Assembly: GCA_963698405.1 (NCBI GenBank)
Contig: CAVOQT010000017.1
Span: 496,001 to 560,000 of the forward strand
DNA from: SHZI01 sp963698405
GTDB lineage: Bacteria; Pseudomonadota; Gammaproteobacteria; Steroidobacterales; GCA-2729495
Direction of reading: 5' to 3'
Length of the DNA stretch: 64,000 nucleotides
Shown: positions 33,964-44,150 of the stretch, piece by piece
Position numbering within the stretch: position 1 is the stretch's first letter
How the letters are laid out: every line of letters begins with the position of its first letter
Translations under genes and position numbers: made by a program
The notes under the pieces: generated by a model
The model's database searches: none
The model's input: only the letters and a program-made list of their open reading frames with translations
What the model was told of the DNA's origin: nothing

Positions 33964-34676
33964 GCGAGCCCGCTGCCGGGAACGTCATTCTGATACGTCA
34001 GCTGGAACGCAGTTTCCCGATGGGCGATACGGTGATCCGTGCGCTGCACGGTGTGGACATTACCATCAGGCGCGGTGAGTACGTCGCGATCATGGGGCCC
34101 TCCGGTTCGGGCAAGTCCACGCTGATGAATATCATCGGCTGCCTGGATCGTCCGGACGGCGGCGAGTACTGGCTGAACGGCAACCTGGTTTCCAATCTGC
34201 ATGACTCGCAGCTCGCCGCCCTGCGCAACCGCGAGATCGGTTTCATCTTCCAGACCTTCAACCTGCTGGCCCGTGCCGATGCCCTGCACAATGTCGAACT
34301 GCCGCTGATCTATGCTGGTATTGCACGCCGCGAACGGCTCGAGCGTGCACGGCTCGCCCTGGAACAGGTTGGTCTGCAGGATCGCATGCGGCACCGGCCT
34401 GCTGAGTTGTCCGGCGGCCAGCGTCAGCGGGTTGCAGTCGCCCGAGCGCTGGTCACGCGCCCCAGCCTGCTGCTGGCAGACGAGCCGACCGGCAATCTGG
34501 ATTCGATTACCGCCCACGATATCCTCGAACTGTTTGCCGGGCTGCATGCTGCGGGCAACACGATCGTCATGGTCACGCACGACAGCAACGTGGCCGCCAA
34601 CGCCCACCGCACGATTCGCCTGCTCGACGGTCGAATCGAATCGGATACCGTCAACACGAGCAAAGGTCCCTCATGA
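33960..34676 (+). CDS. MacB-type ABC transporter ATP-binding protein
   Basis: 238 residues, intact. Walker A GPSGSGKST at about residue 44, Q-loop IFQTFNLLA, signature LSGGQRQR, Walker B LLLADEPTGNLD and H-loop MVTHD. The ELPLIYAG segment and overall form match LolD/MacB-type ATPases of mechanotransmission exporters. Coupled by ATGA overlaps to the fusion gene before it and the adaptor after it. Confidence 0.93.
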   Translation: MSEPAAGNVILIRQLERSFPMGDTVIRALHGVDITIRRGEYVAIMGPSGSGKSTLMNIIGCLDRPDGGEYWLNGNLVSNLHDSQLAALRNREIGFIFQTFNLLARADALHNVELPLIYAGIARRERLERARLALEQVGLQDRMRHRPAELSGGQRQRVAVARALVTRPSLLLADEPTGNLDSITAHDILELFAGLHAAGNTIVMVTHDSNVAANAHRTIRLLDGRIESDTVNTSKGPS

Positions 34677-35927
34677 AGCAGAAGTTCTGGCCATTCGCCC
34701 TGATCGTCATCCTGCTGGCCGCCTGCGGACGCCCCGCCGATCAGGCACAGGCGACATATGAAACCGTAGCGGTCAGCAAGCGCGACATACGGGTCGCGGT
34801 CGAAGCAGCGGGACAGATCGAGCCGGCGCTCACCGTGGAACTCAAGTCCAAGGCCTCTGGCCAGATTCTTGAGCTCAAGGCAGAGACCGGCCAGCTCGTC
34901 GAGGCCGGCACGCTGCTGGTGCAGATCGACAAGCGCAATCCGCGCAATTCGCTGGCCCAGGCGCAGGCGCAGCTGGAAGCAGCCAGGGCACGCCGCTCGA
35001 TTGCCGAGGCACAGAACAAGCGCTCGGCAGACGCTGCTGGAAGAGAAGATCCTCAACGACGTTGAGTACGAGCAGTCGCAACTCGAGCTGGCCAATGCGA
35101 AGGCGGATGTCGTGCGGTCAGACGTCGCGGTAGAAACTGCCCGGATACAGCTCGACGATACGGACCTGCGCGCTCCGATCACCGGCACGATCATCGAGAA
35201 GCTGGTCGAGGAAGGCCAGGTGATCTCCTCACCGACCATGGATGTCGGCGGCGGTACCTTGCTGCTCAAGATGGCCGATCTCAGCAGCGTACAGGTACGC
35301 ACGCTGGTCGACGAAACCGACATCGGCAAGATCACGCCCGGCCTGCCGGCCGTGGTGACGGTCACCGCGTTTCCCAACCAGCCCTTTACCGGCAAGGTAC
35401 TCAAGGTTGAACCGCAGGCCAGCGCCGACCAGACGGTCACGACCTTTGCCGTGCGCATCGTGCTGAACAACGACAATGGTCTGCTGAAACCCGGCATGAA
35501 CGCCGATGTCGCCATCCTGATCACTGAACGCAAGGGTGTACTGGCCATACCGACCAATGCGCTGCGCACTGACCGCGACCTCGCAACCTCGGCGGGACTG
35601 GTTGGCCTCAGCGAGGAGATTGCACGCGAACAGCTGCGCGTTAACGCCCTGCCTGACGAAGCCAAAACGGCTACCGGTACCGGCGACAGCTATCAGTTCA
35701 GCAACCGCTACTGGGTATTCGTGCAGCGCGACGGAAAACCCGTAGCCGTTGAGCTGCGAACCGGTATCACCGACCTGGACTACAGCGAAGTGCTGGCCGG
35801 CCTGCGCGAATCTGAGCTGGTTTACATGCTGCCAAGTTCGGGGCTGGTCGAGTCACAACAGCGCCTGCAGCAGCAGATGCGCAAGTTCACCGGCATGCCG
35901 GGCATGAGCGGGAGCAAGAAGGAGTGA
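34673..35927 (+). CDS. MacA-like periplasmic adaptor lipoprotein (one frameshift)
   Basis: HlyD/RND-type membrane fusion protein, about 417 residues, linking a MacB-type exporter to an outer-membrane channel. Lipobox LLAAC puts the acylated Cys at residue 18. Half-lipoyl motifs (SKASGQILELKAETGQLVEAG and the partner DLRAPITGTI), a coiled-coil hairpin of Gln/Ala/Arg-rich helices between them, then barrel domain (VDETDIGKITPG). An extra G at 35027 (TCG-g-CAG) splits the hairpin. Followed by the permease 5 bases downstream. Confidence 0.9.
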
Positions 35928-35931
35928 TGTC

Positions 35932-37139
35932 ATGCTGATCGCCGAAATGATTCTGGTTGCATTGCAATCGGTCAGGGCCAATCTGTTCCGCGCCTTTCTG
36001 ACCATGCTCGGCATCATCATCGGCGTCGCCTCGGTGATCACCATGATCGCCATTGGCTCGGGCGCCAGGGCGGCAGTCGACGAACAGATCGATGCACTCG
36101 GCGCGAGCGTACTCAGCGTGCGTGCGGGCAGCATGATGCATATGGGCGTCGCCAGGAGCGCTGCGACACTCACCATCGACGATGCGACCGCAATCGCCAC
36201 CGGTGCGCCGTCGGTACGCGCGGTCGTGCCGGAGATCAGCGGGCAACAGCAGCTCAAGATCGGCAACCGGAACGAAAGCCTGCGCGTGCTCGGCGTCAGC
36301 GCAAACTTCGCTGATGTACAGGGCTACGAGCTGGCCTCTGGCCGCCTGTTCAGCCATGCGGAAGATGCCAGCCGCCGGACAGTCGCCATACTCGGCAGCG
36401 GCGTGCCGGCAAAGCTCGGCAGCAGCAGCACTGCAATCGTCGGCCAGACCGTCTACATCAAGGGACTTGCCTTCGAGGTGGTCGGTGTACTGGCAGAAAA
36501 AGGCGCCAGCGGTTTTCGCAATGTGGATGAACAGGTCTGGATCCCCTTCTACACCGCCCGCTACCGTGTCTATGGCACCGACCAGCTCGACTCGATCAGT
36601 GCGCAGATGGCGCCCGGCGTCACCGTCGAGCGGGCCATCGTCGAAATCGAGCGAGTGATGCGCCGTGAGCACCAGATAGCACCGGGCAAGGATAACGACT
36701 TCAGCATTGCCGACCCTCGCCAGTTCTTCAACGTGCGGGAAGCAGCTGCAGACATCTTCGCCATCCTGCTGGCCGGCATCGCCAGCATCAGCCTGGTGGT
36801 CGGCGGCATCGGCATCATGAACATCATGCTGGTGACGGTCACCGAGCGCACCCGCGAGATCGGCATACGCAAGGCACTGGGTGCCAGCCGACGCAATATC
36901 TGCTGCAGTTTGTCATCGAAGCGATGGTGCTGTGCATGCTCGGCGGAACCGTCGGCATTCTGCTCGGCACCGGCATCGCTGCACTGCTGGCGAAGTTCGT
37001 CGGCTGGAACACGCAGGTCTCACCGATGGCAATCGCCCTCGCTTTCGGCTTCAGTGCTGGCGTTGGCCTGTTCTTCGGCATCTGGCCGGCGCGCAAGGCT
37101 GCGCGGCTCGATCCGATCGAGGCGCTGCGCTACGAGTAG
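35932..37139 (+). CDS. MacB-type ABC transporter permease (one frameshift)
   Basis: About 402 residues: one N-terminal membrane helix (LTMLGIIIGVASVI), a large periplasmic domain (about 45-275), then three helices with the FtsX core (GGIGIMNIMLVTVTERTREIGIRKALGA and the final WPARKAARLDPIEALRYE). This is the only clear missing base I found: near 36897, AAT-AT(c)-CTG lacks a C, after which LLQFVIEAMVL continues in another frame. Substrate unknown; relatives export macrolides, peptides or lipoproteins. Confidence 0.9.
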
Positions 37140-37149
37140 GCACCTGGCG

Positions 37150-37733
37150 ATGCTGCGCAACACACCGAGATCGCTGGGGACTCATCACACGCAGCCTGCA
37201 CTGGCTGATGGCTGCCATGATCCTCGTCCAGCTGCCGCTCGGCTTTCTGATGGTCGATGCCTACGACGCGTGGCTGGCCGGTAACGGCGACCCGGCGCTG
37301 GTGATGAAACTCTCGCGGGCGCACAACACCAACGGCTTTCTGATCCTGATCCTCGTCATGCTGCGGCTGTCCTGGCGGCTCGGCAACCCGTCACCGGCCT
37401 TGCCTGCCGCGACTCGTCGCCTGGCAACGCTTTGTCGCCCGGGCCACACATGTCGCCCTCTATGCGCTGCTGCTGATCTTCCCGCTCAGCGGCTGGGCGG
37501 CACTCTCCGCCTACGCCGGTGACTTCCCTATCTTTTTCTTCGCCCGGGATGATGTATTTCGCATCGTGCCGCAGGCTGCGCCGGGCTCACCCTTCAACAG
37601 CGACCTGTTCGGCGAGATACACGAGACCTGCTGGAAGATCGGTGCGGTTATTCTGCTGCTGCATATCTCGGCCGCACTCTGGCATGAGTACATCAGGCGC
37701 GACGGCGTGCTCTCACGAATGTGGCGCGGCTAG
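37150..37733 (+). CDS. Cytochrome b561 family protein (two frameshifts)
   Basis: Di-haem membrane cytochrome, about 194 residues, four helices. Haem-ligand His are in place: SLHWLMA, RAHNTNGF, THVALYALLL and IHETCWKIG; last helix AVILLLHISAALWHE. Extra bases at 37171 (AGA-t-CGC) and around 37420 (CGTCG-c-CTGG) break it. Cytochromes b561 pass electrons from quinol to periplasmic acceptors or relieve superoxide. It lies 10 bases after the ABC permease, so it may belong to the same unit. Its 3' end overlaps the converging RND gene by 21 bases. Confidence 0.85.
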
Positions 37734-40700
37734 CGCCGGGGCACCACGGCGCCAGCGCCGCAGGTCCTCGCCGATGCCGAGCATTGCCGGGACGAACAGA
37801 AAGACGAGGAGCGGTGAGAACAGCAGGCCGAAGATCAGCGTCACGGCAATCGGCTGCACCAGCTGCGCCTGCAGGCTGCCTTCGAAGAGCAGACTGACCA
37901 CACCGCCGATCGTCGTGCCGGTGGTCAGGATTACCGGGCGCAGGCGATCGCGAACTGCCTGCAGTACCGCATCCGAAAAAGCGGCTCCGCCCGCACGGTG
38001 CTGTTCAGTTGTCTGCAGCAGCACGATCGTATCGTTGACCAGTACACCGGACAGACCGAGCAGTGCCTGCAGGCTCAGCATGTTGATGTTGTAGCCCATC
38101 ACCCAGTGGCCAAATACGGCGCCGACCAGGCCCATGGGAATGATCGCCATGACGATCAATGGGCGCGTATAGCTGGAAAAAACCCACGCAAGGATGATGT
38201 AGATACCCGACAGGGCGAGCATCAGTGAAGTACGGAATTCGCCCAGGGCGCGTGCCTGCTCAAGGGCCTTGCCCTTGAACTCGACCTGCACCCCATGCTT
38301 GCGCATCAGCTCCGGCAGCACCGAAGCCTTGAGCAGGGCTGCCACTTCATTGGTGGTCGTCACGTCGTAATCGACATCGGCAGAAACGGCAACCTGACGC
38401 AGACCATCCTCACGACGGATCTCCGAGAAACCAATCCGTGATTTGAGATCCACCACCTCCGGAAGGGGGACTTCAGAGCCATCCGGCGCACGCAGATAGA
38501 GGTCGCGGATCGAATCGGCGCTGAACTCGGGCCTGGCCAGCTTGACGCGTACGATCACTTCCTCCTGGTCGCGGGGAAAGCGCTTTGCAATCGCCCCCTC
38601 GAAAGCATCTCGCACCTGCCGGGCGACGCCCTGGGTGGTGAAGCCCATCGCACGACCGGCCGGCGTGAGGTCCATCACCAGTTCCTGCTTGCCCCATGGC
38701 AGGTTATCGGAAGCAGAAACGATACCGGGGATATCAGCAACAAGATCCTGCAACTCAACGGCAGCTACCTTGAGCACCCGCAAAGGGGCTCCGGACAGGC
38801 GCATATCGAGGTCGCGTCCTGGCGGCCCTCCAGCGCTCATATCGATGACGCTGATGCGCTCCACGCCAGGCAGCAACTCAACTTCCTCCCGCCAGGCACG
38901 AATGAACTCCGCGTTGTGCACATCACGCAGATCGCCAGAGATCAGCTCAACCGTATAGCCTCCGGCATGGTCACCGGTCTGTATCGCCTCTCCCGGCCGC
39001 GACTCGTTGGTACCGGTACTGCCGACCTGATAGCGGATCAGTCCGCCGTGGCCATCGGTCAGCTTTGCCTCGGCAGCCCGTGCCGCGCGGCCCATCTCCT
39101 CGACCATCTTTTCGGTCTGCTCACGCGGCGTACCGGGAGTGAAAGAGAAGTTGCCGAAAAACAAGTCTGTCTCAGGTGATGCAAAAAACTCGAAGCCGAC
39201 CCGGCCCGTGGCAAACATCGAGACAGTGAGGACCAGCGTACACAGGGTCGCCAGCACCGCGCTGTAGCGATGCCGGTAAGACTGCGCGGTTAATCGCGCA
39301 AAGCGCCCTTCACGAAAGGCACGGAAACGCACCAGAAAGCTTTCACGGGCCTCAACCAGGCGATATCCAGCCAGTGCAGGCCAGCGCCCGATACCGTTAC
39401 CCGCACGCGCCAGACTGGCACCGAAGGGATTGACGTCCACCCCACCCTGCTTGTCCAGTCTGACCAGCGCATGTTTGAGATGCATCGGCAGGATCAGCAG
39501 GCACTCGACCAGACTGAAGAATACGGCGATACAGACGGTGATCGGCAACTCGCGGATGATCTTGCCAACCGTGGCGCCGATGGCGAGCACCGGCATGAAG
39601 CCCGCGATGGTCGTCAGCCCCGCTGCAATGACTGCCGGGGCCATGCGCCTGACAGCCGTCATCACGGCTTCGTCCGGACTGCTGCCGCGCCGATGCAGCA
39701 CTTCTGCGCTCTCGGCGACAACGATCGCATCGTCGACGATGATGCCGATCGCCATCAGGATCGCAAACATGCTGATCAGGTTGAGGGACAGGCCCAGTGC
39801 CGCCATCGCCCCCAGGGTCGCCAGTATGGAAACAGGGATACCCCATGCAACCCACCACGCGATCCGCGCATTCATGAACAGGAACAGCACCAGCAGCACC
39901 AGCACGATGCCCTGCAGGCCGTTTTCGATCACCATCCGGACACGCTGTGTGGCCTGATCGGCGAACACGTCGTACATCTCCACCTTGAGGGTAGGTGGCA
40001 GCTCAGCGCGAAGTTCCTCCATATAGGCTGCGATGATCTTCTGGGCGTCCACCGAATCGACGCCGGGCGAACGCATCACCATCATGCCAATGGACTGGTA
40101 TCCGCCTGCACGGCGTGACACCCCGCCTTCCTCGAAATCCTCACGGACCGTGGCGATATCCCGCAGTACCAGCTTTTCGCCAGAGCTGCGCGACACCACC
40201 TCGATATCAGCAAGCTCGCGTGCCGTGCGGGCCAGATGCTCAGTGCGCAGCTGGCGGGAGACACTGCCGCTCTCGATACTGCCCGCCGGCATGTCCATGC
40301 TCGAAGCAGCGATACGCGTGGCGATGTCGCCAGCGGTCAGGTCAAGCGCACGCAGGGTATCAGCCGGAATTTCCACATGGATTTCCGACTTTCGCAACCC
40401 CTGCATGCGGACCTCGGACTGCCCCAGATTGAGCAAATCATCACGGATACGCCGCGCATGCCGCTTGAGGGCAATCTCGGAAAAGGGGCCGGATATTTCG
40501 ATACGGCAAACCAGATCGGTGTTGACGATCTGCGACACGACTGGCCGCTCCATGTCCTGCGGAAAGGTCGTGATCCGGGAAACCGCCGACTGCACATCGG
40601 TCAGCGCCTTGGAGATATTCACGCCATTGTCGAAGTCGACAACGATCTCGGCACGCCCCTCGGCCGCCACCGAGTCGACCCGGCTGACCTTGGACAGGAA

Positions 40701-40925
40701 GCGGATCTCGGGCTCTATCGCTTCGAGGACATTGCTCTCGATGTCCTCGGGGCTGGCACCGGGCCACTGCACGGTGATGCGGATCTTCTCAATGCTGAAG
40801 TCGGGCAAAACCTGACGGGAGATATTTCCGGCGCCCCAGATGCCGAACAGGATCAGGATCCACATCAGCAAATTGCCAGCCACCGGATGGCGGGCGAACA
40901 TCGCGATCAGGCCGCGCTCTTCCAT
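37713..40925 (-). CDS. RND efflux permease, HAE1/AcrB-like
   Basis: 1,070 residues, intact, the longest clean gene in the window. Proton-driven inner-membrane pump; first helix at NLLMWILILFGIWGA, then porter motif WPGASPEDIESNV. TM4 has the acidic pair AIGIIVDDAIVVAE, corresponding to the AcrB proton-relay Asp pair. Two repeats of six helices around large periplasmic loops; C-terminal helix region QALLGLSGVLVNDTIVLLQ and FVPAMLGIGEDL. The start follows the adaptor stop by 2 bases. Substrate unknown. Confidence 0.93.
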   Translation of the reverse strand: MEERGLIAMFARHPVAGNLLMWILILFGIWGAGNISRQVLPDFSIEKIRITVQWPGASPEDIESNVLEAIEPEIRFLSKVSRVDSVAAEGRAEIVVDFDNGVNISKALTDVQSAVSRITTFPQDMERPVVSQIVNTDLVCRIEISGPFSEIALKRHARRIRDDLLNLGQSEVRMQGLRKSEIHVEIPADTLRALDLTAGDIATRIAASSMDMPAGSIESGSVSRQLRTEHLARTARELADIEVVSRSSGEKLVLRDIATVREDFEEGGVSRRAGGYQSIGMMVMRSPGVDSVDAQKIIAAYMEELRAELPPTLKVEMYDVFADQATQRVRMVIENGLQGIVLVLLVLFLFMNARIAWWVAWGIPVSILATLGAMAALGLSLNLISMFAILMAIGIIVDDAIVVAESAEVLHRRGSSPDEAVMTAVRRMAPAVIAAGLTTIAGFMPVLAIGATVGKIIRELPITVCIAVFFSLVECLLILPMHLKHALVRLDKQGGVDVNPFGASLARAGNGIGRWPALAGYRLVEARESFLVRFRAFREGRFARLTAQSYRHRYSAVLATLCTLVLTVSMFATGRVGFEFFASPETDLFFGNFSFTPGTPREQTEKMVEEMGRAARAAEAKLTDGHGGLIRYQVGSTGTNESRPGEAIQTGDHAGGYTVELISGDLRDVHNAEFIRAWREEVELLPGVERISVIDMSAGGPPGRDLDMRLSGAPLRVLKVAAVELQDLVADIPGIVSASDNLPWGKQELVMDLTPAGRAMGFTTQGVARQVRDAFEGAIAKRFPRDQEEVIVRVKLARPEFSADSIRDLYLRAPDGSEVPLPEVVDLKSRIGFSEIRREDGLRQVAVSADVDYDVTTTNEVAALLKASVLPELMRKHGVQVEFKGKALEQARALGEFRTSLMLALSGIYIILAWVFSSYTRPLIVMAIIPMGLVGAVFGHWVMGYNINMLSLQALLGLSGVLVNDTIVLLQTTEQHRAGGAAFSDAVLQAVRDRLRPVILTTGTTIGGVVSLLFEGSLQAQLVQPIAVTLIFGLLFSPLLVFLFVPAMLGIGEDLRRWRRGAPALAAPHS

Positions 40926-40927
40926 GC

Positions 40928-42107
40928 CTAATCGGCGACCTTCCGGTCGATGACCTTTACGCCGACGCCGGCCTCGCGCAGCGACGTCGTCACTACCCGG
41001 TCGCCATCGGCGAGTACCGGTTCACCGGCGGAACGGAAAATGATGCGGTCACCATCATGCCCGAGTAACTCGATCCGGCGCTCGGCAAGCCGGCTGTCGA
41101 CTATCACGTAGAGCATGTGGTCGCCGTAAAGGGCGCTTTCTGGTGCGACGAACACCTCGGCATATTCACGGTCCGGTACGCTGACCGAGACGAAAGCGCC
41201 GGGCCGGATATCCGCTCTCAGGCCGTCTTCAAATACTGCATAAACATCCACACCGCCGGTCGTCGAGATGATCTCTGACCCGACGCGGGCAATGCGTGCC
41301 GGATAGCCCAGATCACGTTCACCGACTTTCCAGGTCACGGTCACGGTGCGGCCGACCAGTTCTTCCCCGCTGCCCATGAGTCGCCCGTACTCGGCATTTG
41401 ACAGCGAAAAACGCACTTCCAGCCGGCCGGTATCGGTCAGCTCGGCCACCTTGTCGTTGATGCCGAGCTGCTTGCCAAGATTCGCGTTGAGTTTGCCGAC
41501 CACACCGGCATACGGGGCGACCAGCCGCGTATCGGCCAGATCATGGTCAGCACGTTCGACGTCGATACGCCGCTGCTCAACGATGGCTTCCTGCTGCTGC
41601 AGGCTGAGTTCCGCGTTATCCCGATCCCGCTCCGAAACGGTGTGATCGGCAAACAGAATCCCGATCCGCCGATACTCACGCTGCAGCTGATCCAGCCGCA
41701 CCTCGGCTTCGCGCAACTGTGCGCGACGTTCCGCGAGCCGGGTTCGGTAGTGAAAGGGATCTATTTCGAGCAGCAATTCACCAGCAGCGACAAGGCCGCC
41801 TTCCTGGAAATTCGGGCCCATTTTTGCAATTGGGCCAGCCACCAGCGCGCGCAGCTCGCTGCGCCTCCCGGCCACGATTTCACCAAACAGGGCGAGTTGC
41901 GGACGAATGGTCTGGCGGCGGATCTCCACCGACTTGACCGGCCAGACGCGCTCGGCATGCGGCTCCGGAACCAGTGACGGACGCGTCGCCACCAGCAGCG
42001 CGATCAGCGCTGCCGTTACCAGCAGCACCAACAGCGGTACACCGCCACGACGCGCCGCAAGCCGGCGGATCAGTGCAAACAGGACCCGAAAGGAATGAGG
42101 CAGACAT
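40928..42107 (-). CDS. RND periplasmic adaptor (membrane fusion protein), one frameshift
   Basis: About 393 residues. N-terminal anchor (VPLLVLLVTAALIALLVA) after a short cytoplasmic part, lipoyl halves (LRALVAGPIAKMGPNFQEGG; LVAPYAGVVGKLNANLGKQ), Arg/Glu-rich hairpin coiled coil, barrel domain and C-terminal membrane-proximal domain. The ATG at 42107 gives MSASFLS, then an extra base at 42086 (TCG-g-GTC) leads to VLFALIRRLAARRGG. Partner of the RND permease directly downstream. Confidence 0.88.
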
Positions 42108-42149
42108 CGTTAAGCTTGACCGTTTCGGGGGTCCGGATAGTGGGAACAC

Positions 42150-42935
42150 TCAGAACCGAAACAGGGCTCCTGCAAACGGACCCTTGGTGACCAGTTCATC
42201 CATCAGGTCGTTATCACCCTTCTCGAACTGAAACTCGAGGTAACGGTAACCGGCATTCAGCTCGAAGGTATTGAAGCGGTACCCGACCATGCCAATCGCC
42301 TGCCAGGTGAGATCCGAGTCGCCGGTACCAATATCGGCCTGACCACTGAGATACCAGTGCTTCGTCAGGTCAAAGCGGCCGCTGGCACCAACGATGCCGT
42401 TCCAGTCACTGAAGGAATCCTTGCCACTGATGGCAAAGCCTTCAGGCCTCGATCCGTCAAGGTTCAGGTTCAGCTTGGCTTCAACATCCAGATAGCGCAG
42501 TCCACCCAGAACATCGATGCGTATTTTTCCCTGATCCATCACGTTATAGCTGGCCGTCGGCGTGATGATCCAGCTCGACAGCTCGGCCTTGGCGCTACCC
42601 GTGACCGCAGGCTCCGGCACGGAAAAATCCTTCCGGTGAGAAAGGTCCATATAGACGAGGTCGGTTGCGAACGTCCACTTGTCCTTGCGGGCGGCAAAAA
42701 CGCCCATGAAGGTCATGTCCAGGTTATCGAGAATGCTGTCAAAAGGTATGCTGATAGAGGTTCCGCCGGGCGTGGTGGAATTAAGTTCCGCGCCCCAGAC
42801 GTAGATCTCGGCACCAAATTTCCAGCTACCCGGACTGCCGGTATTCGGCTCGCTGGCCAGAGCCGCCATGCTGCCGAAGCCCAGCCCGCCGATCAGGAGG
42901 GCCAAGAAAAATTTCATGTTTTCAAGTGACTTCAT
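42150..42935 (-). CDS. Outer-membrane beta-barrel protein, porin-like
   Basis: 261 residues, intact. Signal peptide with cleavage near ALA|SEPNTG, alternating amphipathic strands, and a C-terminal Phe (GALFRF), the outer-membrane assembly signal. Tandem strands such as GIVGASGRFDLTKHWYLSGQADIG and VGYRFNTFELNAGYRYLEF resemble small OmpA/OmpW-like or DUF-type barrels. It is too small to be a TolC-type channel. GGAG 12 bases before ATG 42935; MKFF at 42917 is the alternative. 42 bases before the RND adaptor, so probably the first gene of that unit. Confidence 0.8.
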   Translation of the reverse strand: MKSLENMKFFLALLIGGLGFGSMAALASEPNTGSPGSWKFGAEIYVWGAELNSTTPGGTSISIPFDSILDNLDMTFMGVFAARKDKWTFATDLVYMDLSHRKDFSVPEPAVTGSAKAELSSWIITPTASYNVMDQGKIRIDVLGGLRYLDVEAKLNLNLDGSRPEGFAISGKDSFSDWNGIVGASGRFDLTKHWYLSGQADIGTGDSDLTWQAIGMVGYRFNTFELNAGYRYLEFQFEKGDNDLMDELVTKGPFAGALFRF

Positions 42936-43008
42936 CTGCTTCCGCCTCCGGCATTTGTTTATTCAGTTGATGACGCGCGAGTGTAGCAGCAGGAAACCTT
43001 TCTGCCAG

Positions 43009-44023
43009 CTACCGCACGGCCGGCACGACATGCCTGCCAATGATCGCGACAGCATCAGCGGGGTCGTCATGCAGACGCAAGGCCAGCTCATCGAGGCCGG
43101 CTGCCTTGAACTCCTGCAGTCTGTGCGATGTGCCGGTCCATTTCACCGAGATCACCGGTCGTGGTGATACCCTCAATCAGGGCATCGATGATCCGCTGCG
43201 GGACACCCTTGATGTCGCCGGACCGGTCGCGCCAGGCCGTGATGAACGGCGCCTTGTTGGCCTGGATGTAGCGGCAATCCTCGTCGTTCATGAAGCTGCC
43301 GATATGATGCGCGCTGAGCCAGCTGCGGATGATCAGCTCGCGCCGGGCTTCCTTCAGCGCCGCTGCCCGGTCGGCCTTGACGTGCCAGGCCCAGAAGTTG
43401 CTGACCCGGAACGGGCCGGCGCTCGCATCCCGGGCGGGCAGACTTTCCCTGACATAGCCCATGGCCGCAGCAGAAAACTTCGGCACGGCATCACTGAGCA
43501 CGATGCCATCCGCTTTCTGTGCGCTCATGCGGATCATCTGTTCCTTGCCCGCACCGGTATAGATCAGCGGCGGCACATCGCTGGCCCACCCTGCTGAAAA
43601 GTGGTTGGCCTTGTACATCTCGCCCTGGTAGTTCGTCACGGTCCGCTCGCCGCAGGCCTTCTTCAGGATCTCGGTCGCTTCGCGTACCGCGCGCACCCGG
43701 CGCGCGATCGGGATACCCATGATCCCGTTCCACTCTGCGCCCCCGCCGACGCACAACGCGGCGCGGCCACTGCTGTACTCGTTCAGCGTCAGCAGCGCAT
43801 TGGCCATCTTCAGCGGGTGCATCTCCCAGGGACTGACCACCATGACGCCGATCCCGATGCGCTTCGAGGCAAGCGCCAGCGGCACGAGACTCATGAATGC
43901 ATCGCGCGCCGCTGAATAGTTCTGTACCCAGATCCGGTTGATGCCATGGCCTTCCGCCAGCAGGCCCAGCTCGGTGATCCGGGCCGGCGTCACATCCGGC
44001 TCGAGAATGATGTCGATTTTCAC
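43009..44023 (-). CDS. LLM-class flavin-dependent oxidoreductase (one frameshift)
   Basis: Luciferase-like monooxygenase fold (F420 or FMN), about 337 residues. N-terminal strand MKIDIILEPDVTP, then WVQNYSAARDAFMSLVPLALAS, IGVMVVSPWEMHPLKMAN and VGGGAEWNGIMG, all typical LLM blocks. An extra base at 43120 (CAG-a-CTG) shifts frame; the true C-terminus LQEFKAAGLDELALRLHDDP ends at TAG 43009-43011. F420 use is common in this sequence group, but FMN cannot be excluded. No close operon partner. Confidence 0.88.
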
Positions 44024-44150
44024 TGCAGTCTCCTGGCCAGCATCGGGACCGGAAACGTTATGATACGGCCATGGTCCGAATGACCTTCGATACTACAGCA
44101 AGGCTGACCGAACCGCGGCGCGTGGGACGATAGCCCTGGATGATATTCAG

